A DNA stretch of 64,000 bases from Bremia lactucae (GCF_004359215.1 NW_027152062.1:1207870-1271869); one strand, 5' to 3'. Shown: positions 11,449 to 22,530, counted from the stretch's first letter. Notes: generated by a model not told the origin, from the sequence alone. Translations and numbers: made by a program.

Positions 11449-12093
11449 TTAAAAGAGACCATTTAGATGGAGGGGCATCAGTGATATACCACCCGTCACA
11501 TAGCCATGTTCAAAACCACTGGCTTGTGACACCGACTGAGCACGTTCACGTTTAGTCGGCGGAGCTTTAGGCTCCGAATCTTCTATGTCAGAACCATTAT
11601 GGATTATGGTCTGAGCATAAGGCGTTGTGGTTATACCCAACGGAGAAGCGGCTGCGCCTTTATGGGCAGCGCTCTCATTAACCGTCGCTCCGCTTTCCAG
11701 TGCAGACGACGAGACAGCATTAGTAAATGTTGCTGTCTCCATGTTGTGAGCCATGAGAGAAGTTTCGATTGGCTATAATGCGCCATCATTCTTCCTCATG
11801 AGCTCGTTGTCCGCATCACTACTATGTAGTGACGGCAACGGTGTCGACTCATTGTAGTCGACAATGAGGGACGGATCAGCATCCTCACTATTAAAGTGGG
11901 ACAGAGCCTTAAGCCCTGTTAACGCGACAGCAGCAGTAGCTGTCGGCGTTTCGAATAAGGCATTAGACGCTGCCGGCGTGTTAACGCGGCGCGTGCGCTT
12001 AGTGCGAGGTTGAGTGGGCGTCTTCACAGACGACCCACCAATGTGGCCCCTCTTTAGTGGTATTTTTGGCACCGTGTATGTTAACAAAGGTCG
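11449..12093 (-). other. Antisense open reading frame in the 3' region of Gypsy A
   Basis: The 1.07 kb between chromodomain and right LTR is full of stops on the sense strand, but on the minus strand it is open from 12093 to 11449, with a single in-frame stop (TAG at about 11774-11776). The frame has no ATG at its beginning but is preceded by CTCTAG, a possible splice acceptor. The predicted product is rich in Ser, Thr, Ala and Pro and has a basic run, PRTKRTRRVNTP, resembling a nuclear-localisation signal. No family is recognised. Antisense genes in this position are known in some plant Gypsy elements (for example gene 23 of Grande); similarity to those is not claimed. Confidence 0.4.
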
Positions 12094-12201
12094 CTAGAGT
12101 GATCGAGTGAACTAGCGGCGCGTAAAGCTGCTCGCATTTCCTCGCTCCTCTTTGACGAATTTAAAATGGAAAAATGGAATTCGTTCTTTAAGGCGTGATG
12201 G

Positions 12202-12370
12202 TGTAACGGGCTAAAGTTGCCCTAATGTTACACAGTCCCCGTTAAGTACACTCGGTGTACTTACAGGGATGGTCAATTCCTTAAATAAAGTAATTAGACC
12301 CACCACTTGGGTGTGGCTCACATTTGTGACCAACCCTTGAGTATGTGATGCACATAGGTGCATTCATATT
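12202..12370 (+). repeat. Right LTR segment of Gypsy A
   Basis: Matches 4074-4241: TGTAACGGGCTAAAG start, the TACACTCGGTGTACTTA hairpin and the GCATTCATATT end. The sequence after 12370 is not present at the left copy, so this point is either the LTR end or the breakpoint of the left-side deletion. Confidence 0.7.
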
Positions 12371-12900
12371 GTAAGGGATGACGCCTAGCGTCATCCGTTA
12401 CTAGAAAGATATCCGTTATCTAGAAAGATACGCTCGCAATACATATAAGTGTTATCTACAGAGATGACATTTTTGATTGGTAAAAATAGGTATTTATATT
12501 TAATGTGATTTAATATAAATCAGTCTGAAAACTACTTTCTATTTAGTAAGTGCGCGCAAGGAGCCGAATTACCGCTCCCGTGATGACACTTTACTAGAGT
12601 ACTTAGTGCTTTGGTTGAGGTCGCTAAGGCGCCCACCACAACTACTTTTACTGCACGCAAGAGAAGCTGGTGTACCCGCTTCCTCGCTGTACTAGGGTGT
12701 GTATCTAAGTTGAGCGTGGCCGCATTACGACGTGCCCGCCTACACAAGAATCGAATAAAGAAAATTACGAAGCAATTGACCCAGCGATGACATAGACGAG
12801 GAGAAACTTGTCTTTAGTATATAATAAATACAAGCCTAATTAATATATGTGATTACTGCATTTATTGTAAATTTATCAGTACTATAAATTGTAATGTGTC
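12369..12900. repeat. Possible LTR continuation or solo LTR of another family
   Basis: Starts TGTAAGGGATGACGCC and contains a tight inverted repeat GGATGACGC-CTA-GCGTCATCC. It is followed by AT-rich blocks and an internal stretch with an AATAAA signal. Composition and start look LTR-like, but no second copy is present in the window. It may be the rest of the Gypsy A right LTR or a separate solo LTR. Confidence 0.35.
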
Positions 12901-13104
12901 TAACTAAATGGTGATGTGTATCGTTTAAGAAACCATACATGAGCAAAAACAGGTCACTGTGTCCTTCAAGCGACTTCTGGTTGGTCCCGTCAAGACCCAA
13001 CTGTTCTGTTTCGAACTGGAGATGCTATGTCAAGCGATCTATGAAGCGGAACAGGAAGACTTAAGCCTGTGACAGGCTTTTGTCTACTCTGGTGCTAATC
13101 GTCC

Positions 13105-15720
13105 AGGATAGTGAATGCATTCAAATAGTTGAATGCTGCATCGGTACCGGCTCGAACACCGATACCGAGAAAGAACACAATGATTGATGGTATGTCAAAG
13201 AATAACATCTTACCGTCCATGAATCTCGTGGGCGGATTTTATCAAATTATGATGCATGAACAGGAAATTTCCTTCACAGCAGTAAGCACCCGCAGCGGCA
13301 TGCTTTGGGAGTGGCTCGTAACGCCACAAAAAAACTTAGTATCGCCCTACAACATTAACAGATTTGTTTCCAGTTTGTTTTTATCGATATCTTCGCTCAT
13401 AGCGAGCATGAACGGAACTTCGGACGTTGAAGTACATCGTGCTCACGTTTATATGGATGTACACTTGTGCATGAGCGAAATATCACTTCTTATGTGCATC
13501 ATGGGAAAACACGGTGTACGTCTTGATCCTGAACGATCAAGGCGATCACTGAATGGCCCGTGCCAGTCAATGTAAAGGGACTTTATTCCTCGGCTTAGCG
13601 GCTCACTTGCACAAAATCTCGCGAAACTATGTCAAAATTACATTGCACATTTCTAGTTTACTTAAGAAAAATGTATAGTGGTCATGGAATGCTCGTGTTT
13701 GTCAGCACTACTTTTGGGTATTAACTTAGCTTGATGCAATCACCGATCTTGGCGATTGCAGACAAAGACAGACCATTTCATGTGGTCTGTGGCGCCAGTG
13801 ATTTTGCAGATGTCTGTGCTCTAATGCAATAGGACACAGACGGCGCAGAGCGCATCATCTCCTTTTAGTCGCTTCAGCTTCAAACAGCTAAACGTAATTA
13901 TTCGATGAATAACAAAGAACTCCTTTATGGAATACGAACTGGCTAAATTTCAAGTCTATCACTTAGGAGATAGATTGTTCAATGTTTATACGGACTATGC
14001 GTCTTAACGCACGGCTCAACACAGTCTACACATTACGCAAAGAATGGTGATGTGATATCTGCTTTCGCGAGGTATGAATTTTTCGTAGAAATAAAATCCA
14101 GAGCGACTTCATACTGTCGCTGATGCGCTTTCGCGCCAGCCTGATTTTGAGCTGGTGGCGCAAATCAACAGTGATAATAAGCCCACTGTTGCGACAAGTC
14201 GTCAATATTACTTAACGACGTAAAAGAGCCTATCAAGAAGATTAGGCTCTTAAAGCTTTGACGGATCACCTCAGAAACACATCGCAACAATTCTTGAAGG
14301 GATTGTCGAATTTGTATCGATCTCATCAGAGCGATACACAACACGCGATGATTTACCGTATCATACAGCCATTGCTGGCGATGCACCTCGTGCTGTCGTC
14401 ACCAATCATAAAATTTGCGATTACGCATCATGTATAAGTGTCACGATGCACCAATAGTGGGAATCGTGGACGTGATAAGGCTTATCTCACGGTAAGTCGC
14501 GATTTCTACTGTCCTCGCCAGTACAAATTCGTACACAAGTACATACGTGTTTGCGAAGTTTGTCAAGTGGTGAAGCCTAGTCCTCCATCCCGTGCTCCGT
14601 TACAACCTCTGCCTGTTCCGGCAGCGTGTTGGCATTTCGTATCTATGGACTTTGTCTTCGGATATTCCGAAGACGCTTACACGAATACTGATATTCTTGT
14701 AGTCCTTAAGTCTGGCTGTGTTCGTACTTTATCAAAAATATGTTTTTACTCCATGGGTTGCCGTGTACTGATTTTGATTAAGAAACTATATTCACAGCGG
14801 AGTTTTGGCAATCCGTGTTCCGTTCACTTGAAACATTATCATATATGTTAATGTCGGACCATTTAAAGCAGATGGTCAAACAGAACGTTCATATCGTGTC
14901 CTCGAAGATAGATTTGGAGGATACTTCCACTCATTTAAGAGTTGGAATGAGTTCTTGCCGATGGCAGAATTTCCTATCAACTTTTCGGTGCATGTATTTC
15001 AGAAAGCATGCACCATTCTTCGCGAATGGCTTACGATATCCACGCATACCCACCTTGTTAGAGCGTAACTCTGGTTCGAGGGGGAGAGGCTTGCTCGAGC
15101 AAAACCGAACTGGCTTTTGCTCATCACACATTGACTCACCAGTCAAAGTGAAGGATACCGATGTTGATCTAATCAACTTTGAAGAAGAAAAACTTAGCAA
15201 TGGAAAAGAGACTATTGCTGACTTTTGATAACAACGATGCTGATGTATTCAGTATCTACAATGGCAATATCAGTGAGACCAATGGTGCTCTCGCTACAAG
15301 GAGAATGATATATCCGCAGTACGCACCAGGCGCACTGAGCATTAATAAGAAAACCGAGTTATTATGTGAATTTCTTATGGATCGAGAAGCAGTGGCTCGC
15401 TTTGTGCACAATTCCGTCACTGATGTGGTGGATCGACAGAAACGAAACACTGACAACATGAAGAATAGATTCTCTTTTTTTAAGTTAACGGTCTAGTCCT
15501 ACCGTCTACGGTAAATCTACTTAAACATGTATTAACGAATTAGAACAGTAATAATTTACTACGCAAGTATATCGGTCCGTCTCGTATATTGCACCGCAAA
15601 GTCAATGCATACACGATCGAACTGTCTCGTAGGATGCGCACACATCCTACGCTTTGTGTCGGACATCTCCCCCCGTATATCAATACGATGCTTCTTCCGG
15701 GTGTGAATCAAACCCCGGTG
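13105..15720 (+). pseudogene. Gypsy B pol remnants (RT, RNase H, integrase, tail)
   Basis: RT: NAASVPARTPIPRKNTMIDG and TAVSTRSGMLWEWLV at 13129-13330; the catalytic YxDD box is not recognisable afterwards. RNase H: a decayed version at 13740-14110 (VCGASDFADVCALMQ-like). Integrase: zinc-domain end and core at 14438-14990 (CEVCQVVKPSPPSRAPLQPL, SMDFVFGYSED keeps the first catalytic Asp). Tail: KLLPKFIGP-like and THPTLCVGHLPP equivalents at 15179-15720. Frame changes occur every few hundred bases. Confidence 0.7.
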
Positions 15721-15989
15721 TTCCAAAACACCTTCCAGAGACTTATAGTCTCGGCTTAGACATTTTACTCCATCCTTCAAGGGTCGCCAGCCTGATGCGG
15801 AGGGCTTGAAGCACCCTTATATTCGCAAAGTGGTCGAACGCACTTTCCGCTCGGTCTTCCGACCGATCGATGAAATACTTCGCAGCGTCCATATCAAGCT
15901 GCTACGAGAATCGCGATCATGATCCATGTAATACCGTTAACCCCGGAGGACGCGACTGTGATCATGTCGACGAGCAGGGGGGCCCGACG

Positions 15990-16240
15990 AGTAAGTCGAC
16001 ATATTCATCCTCCTCCACATCCATTGATGGATTCGGACGGTGAGAAGCACTTCCTCGTTGAGAGCTTCTTGAATTAAGCGGGTTGGGGGTCGAACGAGTT
16101 AACTCGCTCGATGTCGAAAGTATTCTTTCTAGTGTAATAGCTGGGAGTCTCGCCCCCACCTTCGGATAGATGTTCCGGGTCTCGTTCGAACAGTATGACG
16201 AGGCCCGATTAGAAGGACCATCGGAAAAAGAGCGCTTCGA
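15990..16240 (+). pseudogene. Gypsy B chromodomain remnant
   Basis: LMDSDGEKHFLVESFLN at about 16020-16075 corresponds to the start of the chromodomain of element D (DSHDGKPFLVERIRN). After a stop, only short pieces resembling the D copy (for example GSRSNSMTRPD, antisense of the LVRQ-DETHP area) survive. The assignment rests on this comparison. Confidence 0.5.
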
Positions 16241-16338
16241 GCGCTCGCAAAGAAATTGCAAATTATCAACCCATTCGCCTATTTAGTAATGCACACCCTC
16301 CAACGGGGATCCATCAGGTATTTCGCGTCCCTAAGTGC

Positions 16339-16800
16339 ATGAAGTGCGTCCCTCATTCAGCAGGGACATGGGATTTTCCACAAGAGGAAATGTACACCTG
16401 CCTCTCTAGACAAACGGTGCAACCTATAGCGTGCAATGATTATGAGCCTATTTTCAAATTGTCACGCGCTTTAACCAGTCTGCCAAACCAGGCCTCGCGG
16501 CCTAAGTTTCGTACATTCTGTATAAATGTTTTACAAGCCAGAAATAAAGGGATTCTACTCTAAGCACGCTTGTTAGTGAACCAGCGATGCCGGAAAAGGC
16601 ATCGATGAAGAATTCATGTTCGTCCACGCCAGGCTTGTGAAGTCTGGATCGAACAACGAAATTCTAGACCAACGAATAAAGTTGCCCTTAATGGGAAACC
16701 AGGATTTCATTTGGGGAGCGACACGCTACGTATTGTGATCCCTCTCGCTTTGACTTATATTAACATTTAAGCTAACATTACTTTTGTAGTGATCTTAATG
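16339..16800 (+). other. Conserved post-chromodomain frame of Gypsy B, shared with Gypsy C
   Basis: A frame containing TCLSRQTVQPIACNDYEP (16396-16450) is followed, after frame breaks, by MPEK-x-IDEE, DQRIKLPLMGNQDFIWGATR and a short hydrophobic stretch. The same series of blocks occurs in element C on the minus strand (22160-21780): LCLSRQTAQLKACTDYEP, MPEKIIDEEL and DQRVRLPLESNQGFFSGANR. The protein-level match downstream of the chromodomain suggests an extra gene carried by this Gypsy lineage. No known family is recognised. Confidence 0.45.
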
Positions 16801-17825
16801 ATAACTTTGTTCGTGGTGATGAACTTTAGCTCACCAGCATCGACACCGTTATCAGGTTTATCACAGGAAAGGCTCTGATGAGTTAAACATACCATACTGG
16901 CATGGCGCCATCGTCTCCGAGTGAGCCAGAAGACTTCGCAGATAACTTTGAGTCGTGAATGAAATGCATAACACACACAAGACGTTACAACTTCTTGAGG
17001 CAGTTAACCTTGCCGCTGCTGTAGCAACAAGCTTTAGCCTCCCTATATGCGGTTCAAATTATTCTCGATCAAAAAGACCTGGGCGTTTAGAGATTAATCT
17101 TTAATCGCCGGGTAAATGACGACCCAGCCCTTCAAGCTAGATACCGGCTGGACACATGTGTGGTAACTCGGAGTTGCATGCCCGGTGGAAAAGTGATATG
17201 CCATAAAGATATTGAAAGCTGTTCTGGCTCTCTGTATTTTATCGGCGATCGAGCCGAAGTGCCTCCTCAGTTATAAGTGGGTTGTATATTATCGTTTACA
17301 CAATCTTTACCTGCTCGGCTAGAGCTAAGAGGTTTCACAGCTCAAAAGTCGTTTTTTCTGTCATTTTGTATTCCGATTTTAGCCGGCGGAAATTTGGTTT
17401 CTGCGAAACTCGTGAATGCCTTTATCGACCAGCGAACTAGCCGCCGGTCTACCCAAACTGACTTTGGTTACTCTGGTCACGGATATACAGCCTGGGATGA
17501 ATTATAGTATTGAAGGCAGCTGAAAGAGCCTCAAGTTTGGTATCGAGCATGATCTCTTATTGCTTGGGGCTACACCAAAAAAGGATTGAATAAGCCTCCC
17601 TTATGAAGAAGATATTGTAGATTATTCAAGAGAGCGGCCTTGGACCGTTATGGAATTGGCCATACGGAAAGTGACATTGTAGCAATTCCTTTTTTGAGTA
17701 AAGGCTATGATCGATAAGGTGAAGAACCGTATTCCTTTTCTTTTGTAGCACCAACCCTCTCACAGAGAGGATACTTTTATTTTTTTGCAAAAAATTAAAT
17801 TAATTGTCATTTTGTTTTAAAAAAA
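16801..17825. other. No recognisable gene
   Basis: Short reading frames only (for example 17277-17507, plus strand, 76 codons) with no domain-like features. It probably represents decayed 3' sequence of element B. Confidence 0.4.
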
Positions 17826-17831
17826 ATAATA

Positions 17832-17915
17832 GACCGCCGCTATGGCCACAGACATTAATACTACGGCCACAGACAAAACTACTACGGCAATAGTAATTGA
17901 ACTCACCAATCACAG
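17832..17915 (+). repeat. MULE terminal inverted repeat remnant
   Basis: GACCGCCGCTATGGCCACAG and the following alternating ACTACGGCCACAGACAAAA blocks match the outer 70-80 bp of the MULE terminal repeat at 36749. No partner repeat in opposite orientation lies nearby, so this is a truncated end. Confidence 0.6.
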
Positions 17916-17989
17916 CTCACAAAACCTTTCGATTATTGTAATGGGCCTCTCATTACATGTCTTAGTACTTACCGTAGTACATAACTCAA

Positions 17990-18769
17990 AGATGCTGGGC
18001 ACCTGAGATGAGACGGAGGGAAGCGGGACATGTCTCTACAGGGTAAGACATGGGAGCCAGGGCTAAAGGTAGCCAGTTGTGCTCTAGATGAAGTGATGAC
18101 GCTGCATCGTCATTACTTATCTTCCTAGAACCATCTGGCGACACTGCATCGTCGACATGAGAGTTTCAATTTCAAGTTCAAAGCTTCCCAGTCGAAGTAC
18201 AAGATTTACATTCAAGTACAGAATGATGGTTCCTGCTTGGGAACTACACTGGTGACGCGTCCAACGTGTCTCTACCGGTTGAAGTGAGTGGCGTGAGCCA
18301 ATCACTTCGCAGGGAATTTTCCACAGGACTTCAAGTTCAAGTACCTATGGGTTGAACCTCAGTGTACCCAAGGTTTTATATATCAGTTCGTAGGTTTTAT
18401 TCATGCATGTGTAGGTTTTACTTGTAGAACCTCTAGGAGCCCTTGAGGCTAATTAGGAGTAGCGACAGGAACCATAACAGCTTTTCAATTCAGTTGTCAT
18501 TTTACCTCCAACCTCGCAAGCGCCCTCCAACGTTTCCTTTCCACGGTTCAGTCTCCTCTTGTAGTGAGCTGAATAGGGGACTTGGCCTAGTCCCATTACA
18601 AATATTCAAAAGGGCGCTAGATCACTTTATGGTCGGCGTGAAAAGTGCGTTGAAATATACTTTCGTGCATCAATATCACGGGGAGCGACATTGACGTGCG
18701 GTATCCACAACGCAAATGCCGTACAGACGAGAAGAACCCTTCTAAAGAAATTATCATGAAGCGTGTTTA
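17990..18769. other. Intergenic or decayed sequence, no supported gene
   Basis: Contains repeated AAGTTCAAGTAC and GTAGGTTTTA type short motifs and an 83-codon frame at 18443-18694 (plus strand) of no recognised family. No structural signal was seen. Confidence 0.35.
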
Positions 18770-19345
18770 AAGGCTACATGGCGCGCGCAGAGCAGCTTCG
18801 AGAAATGCTGGAGAAGGCAAAGGCGCCTAAAGCCGTGGCAGCAGACGTAGATGTGGACAAGTAAGATGTATCGAGAATTGTTTACAAGATGGTGTCATTA
18901 AATCTTATTGAATTTGCTTTTCACAAAGACGGAAAGGAGGATAACGACGAAACGACCGTGGATTCAGCCAAAAAAAATTGCGCGGTTGCTGGCATGTAGG
19001 TTGACTTGAGCCCTGCATTAGTTATTCGTCTTACGATTGTGTGGATGCTCTTGCACAGCCGTGGTCGTCTCTAAAAAAGCAAATGTCAAGCGAGACGATG
19101 TCGCTGGGCTAGATGCTGCGAGAGATTCACTCAAAGAACCAGTTATTTGCCTGCACGGTTTCCACAGCTTTTCACAGAAAAGCAGCGGCCTTGGAAGGGT
19201 ATTTGCTGTACAAGGTAAGAGCTCTATTGCTTATATGTGGTTTCATGTTGCAATTATTATTACTAGCCGCCACGAGAGGCAAGTTGTATCTGGCTCAGGC
19301 CGTCACAACGGAAGCAGATGCAACGTTTTTGCTGTTTCATTAAGT
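18770..19345 (+). pseudogene. Broken VPS4 (ESCRT AAA ATPase) copy retaining introns
   Basis: VPS4 disassembles ESCRT-III on endosomes. Pieces in the right order are the end of an MIT domain (YMARAEQLREMLEKAKAP), a linker, KKANVKRDDVAGLDAARDSL (normally KPNVKWSDVAGL), then PQLF-like and GYLLYK, and after a gap KLYLAQAVTTEADATF. Apparent introns at about 18859-18929, 18995-19061 and 19216-19266 have GT...AG ends, so it arose by DNA duplication rather than by retroposition. Lesions: the Walker A motif GPPGTGKS is reduced to PPRGKLY, a frameshift lies near 19140, and everything after about 19345 (Walker B, arginine fingers, C-terminal helix) is missing. Confidence 0.75.
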
Positions 19346-19683
19346 GGGTGGATTTGAATCTGCTGTCTATTTCTTAGAGTGTTAATTCCAATGTCATTAT
19401 GGTAAGACCAGTTTATTCTAGATGGAATGTTCTGCTTGCCTTTTTACTAATTAAATGTGTAAGCAGATGTAAATGTGTCGTTTATGATCAGGAGCATCTG
19501 TCCTCTTTTATATGATTGAACCCGGTGAGTGTCTAATATTTACAAAAGAGCAGGTGAGCACCACTCTCAGTAATTAATCTGAAACGCCCCTTGAGCAATC
19601 AATATGGAACCCATGTCATATACCATCATGGTAACGTTTTAGGAGGCAAGATCCGATACAACCATCGGTATTCATTGGCCACT

Positions 19684-20194
19684 TGTAACGGGGCACCCTT
19701 TGCTAGTACTGTGAACAGTACTAGACAACCTACACTGATAACAGTGAGGGTGGGGTGGCCCAGTTACTTCACGTACACGACGTGCAGAGGGAGACTACAG
19801 GTAGCTAAGTAGTCTTAGCTATTAAAGGTTAGTTTTAAGGCTTTAGATTAAAGGAAAAGTAAAACTGTATTAATGAATTAAGTTCCTACGTAAGGATCTT
19901 CTATCTACTACTGACTTTATTATATTAGAAACAAACTATGTATGGCGCCTACTTGCGCACCGCACAATCGTGTCTTACAACGATTGGCGAGGTTGATTAG
20001 AACTTAATTAATCAATCAATAGATCTAATGTCTTATTGCGTCAATATTACCAAATTTGGTAATATTGGAAGTATTAAGTTAAAATCAATAAAGATGATAT
20101 TTTGTACTCCTTCATTTATTTCGTTATATACGAAATAATATTAATTATTCCTCTTATAGGAGATGATATTTATGTAACGGGACACCCCGGTACA
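19684..20194 (-). repeat. Complete LTR (511 bp) of Gypsy C, 3' side
   Basis: Begins TGTAACGGGGCACC and ends GACACCCCGGTACA, both in the style of this family. It contains the palindrome AATATTACCAAATTTGGTAATATT and the ATTATTCCTCTTATAGG block also seen in the LTRs at 26700, 39791 and 49640. Confidence 0.85.
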
Positions 20195-20329
20195 TCACCC
20201 CCCCCCAACTATCAGTCACATTAGTGACTGATGTGGAGTGACAGAGAAATACTATTATGTCTTTTCGTGTAATTTTGCATTATTGTTTTTTTTTTTAAAT
20301 TTCAGTTTTGTCGCATTATTAATTTTTGG

Positions 20330-20730
20330 TTAGAAGTCAATTCGTTTGCGGATGGCTATTGATATTTTTTGCGCGAAGCCCGTGAGGCCGCAAAGCTGGC
20401 AGCTGCACGGATCAGTGCAGCTGTTGGTAATGCAAATGTTTCAGTAGATGCTTATGCGTTTACTGTAGGGAATAAGTCACCTCCCACTCCCATTGGAGGT
20501 GACTGGACTACAAAGGTCATATTTAGCGGACACGGAGACAAATCCACGTTAGACGAAAGGTTGCCAAAGTTTGAGTAAGTCGGCTGAAGTATAAATTTGC
20601 TCCTAAAAATTGGAGGTCGCTTTTTGAAAGGATCAGGGATGTGTGCGCCTGTAACTCTTACAACCACCGTTTCATACACGGAAAGAAGTGCAGCCTTTTA
20701 AGAGGTTTTTTTTTCAACATGTCATCAGAT
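20330..20730 (+). other. Possible captured gene fragments inside Gypsy C
   Basis: A plus-strand frame (20369-20578) reads REAAKLAAARISAAVGNANV and ends near DERLPKFE. A second piece reads KYKFAPKNWRSLFERIRDVC at about 20590-20650. The composition looks protein-like and neither belongs to a retroelement domain, so they could be cellular sequence carried in the element. The family is not recognised. Confidence 0.25.
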
Positions 20731-20734
20731 GACT

Positions 20735-20785
20735 CCCCACCAAAGAGATCCGACGAGTCGAACAACCTCGACGAGTCGAACAACC
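20735..20785 (+). repeat. Short tandem repeat, 18-bp unit twice
   Basis: The unit CGACGAGTCGAACAACCT occurs in direct tandem (with a final CTT variation) within 20748-20785. Simple local duplication. Confidence 0.7.
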
Positions 20786-21569
20786 TTATCACATCTCTTT
20801 GTTTTTTTTGTCACATTAGAACACAAAAGTTTAACGGACTTGGCCCCAGGTGATCCGGCGGCCTTCACTGTGGCCACTGACAGCCACCAACAATTGGTGC
20901 AGCAGGTGACTTGTCACCGACACGTACAATGGCATTAGCAGATGATGGCTTTATGGGCGACGATCACTCTGGTGACGCATACTAACGTCGCTAGGAAAGG
21001 AGCAATCTTAAGGATCACTCCGAGAGCCTAATTGAAGCTCGCTGCCGCAAAACTTTGACAGTTTCTGCAGCAGAGATGGTTTATACTTTGTCGAGAGGAG
21101 TGACTGCATCTAAAGCCTCCACTGACCCGCGCGCTTGCAGCCGTCCGGATCTGAAAATGTTGAATGGCATTCGACACATGCAAGTGCTTAGTCACTTCGT
21201 ATTATCACCAAAATACTGGCCTCACGTATACGCGAGATGAGCATAGAAAAATGGCGGCCATATCTGCACGGTTTGTGCCGTTTTTTTTGAGCACTTACGC
21301 TGAAAGTTTCGTACTCAGCAATCTCACTCAACAGCATTTAACAAGTGTAAACACTCCGCGTCGCCGCGAGGATGGAAAGGAGGTGTGACGCTCCCATTAG
21401 CGCAAAACGAACGGGCATGAATCGGTCCAGCTTGGACTCTTATATTTTCTCCTCGGGCGATCAAGTTGCTGTACACCGAGTCGTCTGCGTGGCCAACTAC
21501 ATTATCTACGTCTTCATTCCACCACCGTCGCGATCTGGGCTCGCGATTATATGTCAATCATTAATATTT

Positions 21570-22180
21570 TTATAGATAAGAAGTGACCCTTTTGTATGAT
21601 TCCATGGCTCTTGAAATGTCCGGCCAAGCGCTTTTGTTCGAGCTGGAGTCTAGAGTGTGTGTTTGATCAAAGTGCGAAAAGTCTCCACAAGTTCCTTGAC
21701 AAGCTGCGATTCGCAGCGAGCGCCGAAACCAATCTTTTGCTCGAAAAAAGTACTGTTGGACCATGTTAGCGTTAACGTTAACATGAGCCAACGGGAGGGT
21801 GAACCACGATACGTTGCGGTTTGCTCCCGAAAAGAAGCCTTGGTTGCTCTCTAAGGGTAACCTTACTCGTTGGTCTGGTATGAGCAACGATCGATAAAGC
21901 CGGATGAGGATGAAACGTAATTCTTCATCGATGATTTTTTCCGGCATCGGTGGTACACTTGTAAGCGGCAAAGGATGTCATACCGTTGTTCCGAGCTTGG
22001 ACAGCATTAGTACAAAATGTGCAAAGCATAGACCGTAATCTGGCTTGACAAACTAGATGCTTTCCGTGAACGGCTCGAAAAACGGCTCGTAGTCGGTGCA
22101 CGCTTTAAGTTGCGCCGTTTGTCTTGAGAGGCAGAGCTTCCTTGCCTCTCGTGGGGGGACTCATATCTATGCTGTTTTAA
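21570..22180 (-). other. Conserved post-chromodomain frame of Gypsy C
   Basis: Minus-strand counterpart of the segment at 16339-16800 in element B. Blocks in order are LCLSRQTAQLKACTDYEP, a stop, then VPPMPEKIIDEELRF, DQRVRLPLESNQGFFSGANR and a hydrophobic stretch WFTLPLAHVNVNANM. The frame from 21971 down to 21570 is open for 133 codons. In D no comparable segment exists: there the chromodomain frame runs almost to the polypurine tract. The function is not recognised; the position is that of envelope-like genes in other Gypsy groups, but no signal peptide, fusion peptide or glycosylation pattern was demonstrated. Confidence 0.4.
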
Positions 22181-22319
22181 GCGTGCAGGTCATGCCCCTA
22201 AGGAAGCATACTCACTTAAAAAACTTCATTGAAGGACGCTCATTTTTTGTGAGACGCGCGTAGGGATTGAGAGCCTCAAATAATTTTACGAGCGCGGGAA
22301 GCGCTCATTCTCTGATGGC

Positions 22320-22530
22320 CGCTCTATCGAGGAGGGTGGGTCTCGTCTTACTGTCGAACGAGACCCGGAATGTCCATCATCAGTTGAAAACGAAGTTCCC
22401 AACTATCATACGAGTTGGATACCCTCGCCAACTAACGAGATAACTCGTTCGAACCCCCTTTCCTCACTGTGGTTCGAGAGGCCTTCAAACAAGAAAATGC
22501 TTCTAGCCAATCGAATCCATCAGTAGATGT
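22320..22530 (-). pseudogene. Gypsy C chromodomain remnant
   Basis: On the minus strand, SYDSWELRSQLMMDIPGLVR and a following DETHPP equal the chromodomain end of element D (SHDSWEPRSQLVIDVEGLVR). An in-frame stop interrupts the VRQ-DETH part, and stops lie upstream. Confidence 0.65.

Larger units (their letters stand above)
4074..12370 (+). mobile_element. Ty3/Gypsy LTR retrotransposon A, chromodomain type, degenerate
   Basis: In plus-strand order the element holds an LTR piece, gag, aspartic protease, reverse transcriptase, RNase H, integrase, chromodomain, a region open only on the antisense strand, and a matching LTR piece. The order protease-RT-RNaseH-integrase is that of Ty3/Gypsy, and the chromodomain places it with the chromoviruses. 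The two LTR pieces (4074-4241 and 12202-12370) are very similar, which suggests moderate age. Coding is broken by frameshifts, stops and two tandem duplications (5166-7752 and 8092-8469), so it cannot be autonomous as assembled. No convincing target-site duplication was found. Confidence 0.85.
12950..16800 (+). mobile_element. Ty3/Gypsy element B, heavily degenerate
   Basis: In order: a gag fragment (12955-13095, similar to the gag at 48270-48410), a direct jump into RT, RNase H, integrase, pol tail, chromodomain remnant and a further conserved 3' segment. The gag-to-RT jump marks a deletion of the zinc knuckle, protease and RT start. No bounding LTR pair was identified. Many stops and frameshifts make it an old copy of the same family as elements C, D and G. 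Confidence 0.75.

Noticed and set aside
15559..15780. 73-codon minus-strand frame as a gene
   Set aside because: It is antisense to the decayed pol tail of element B; mentioned only in the comparison of antisense frames.
21570..21971. Reading the plus strand here as a cellular gene (SAKSLHKFLDKLRFAASAETN)
   Set aside because: The minus-strand reading is supported by similarity to element B; the plus-strand frame is interrupted and has no family match.
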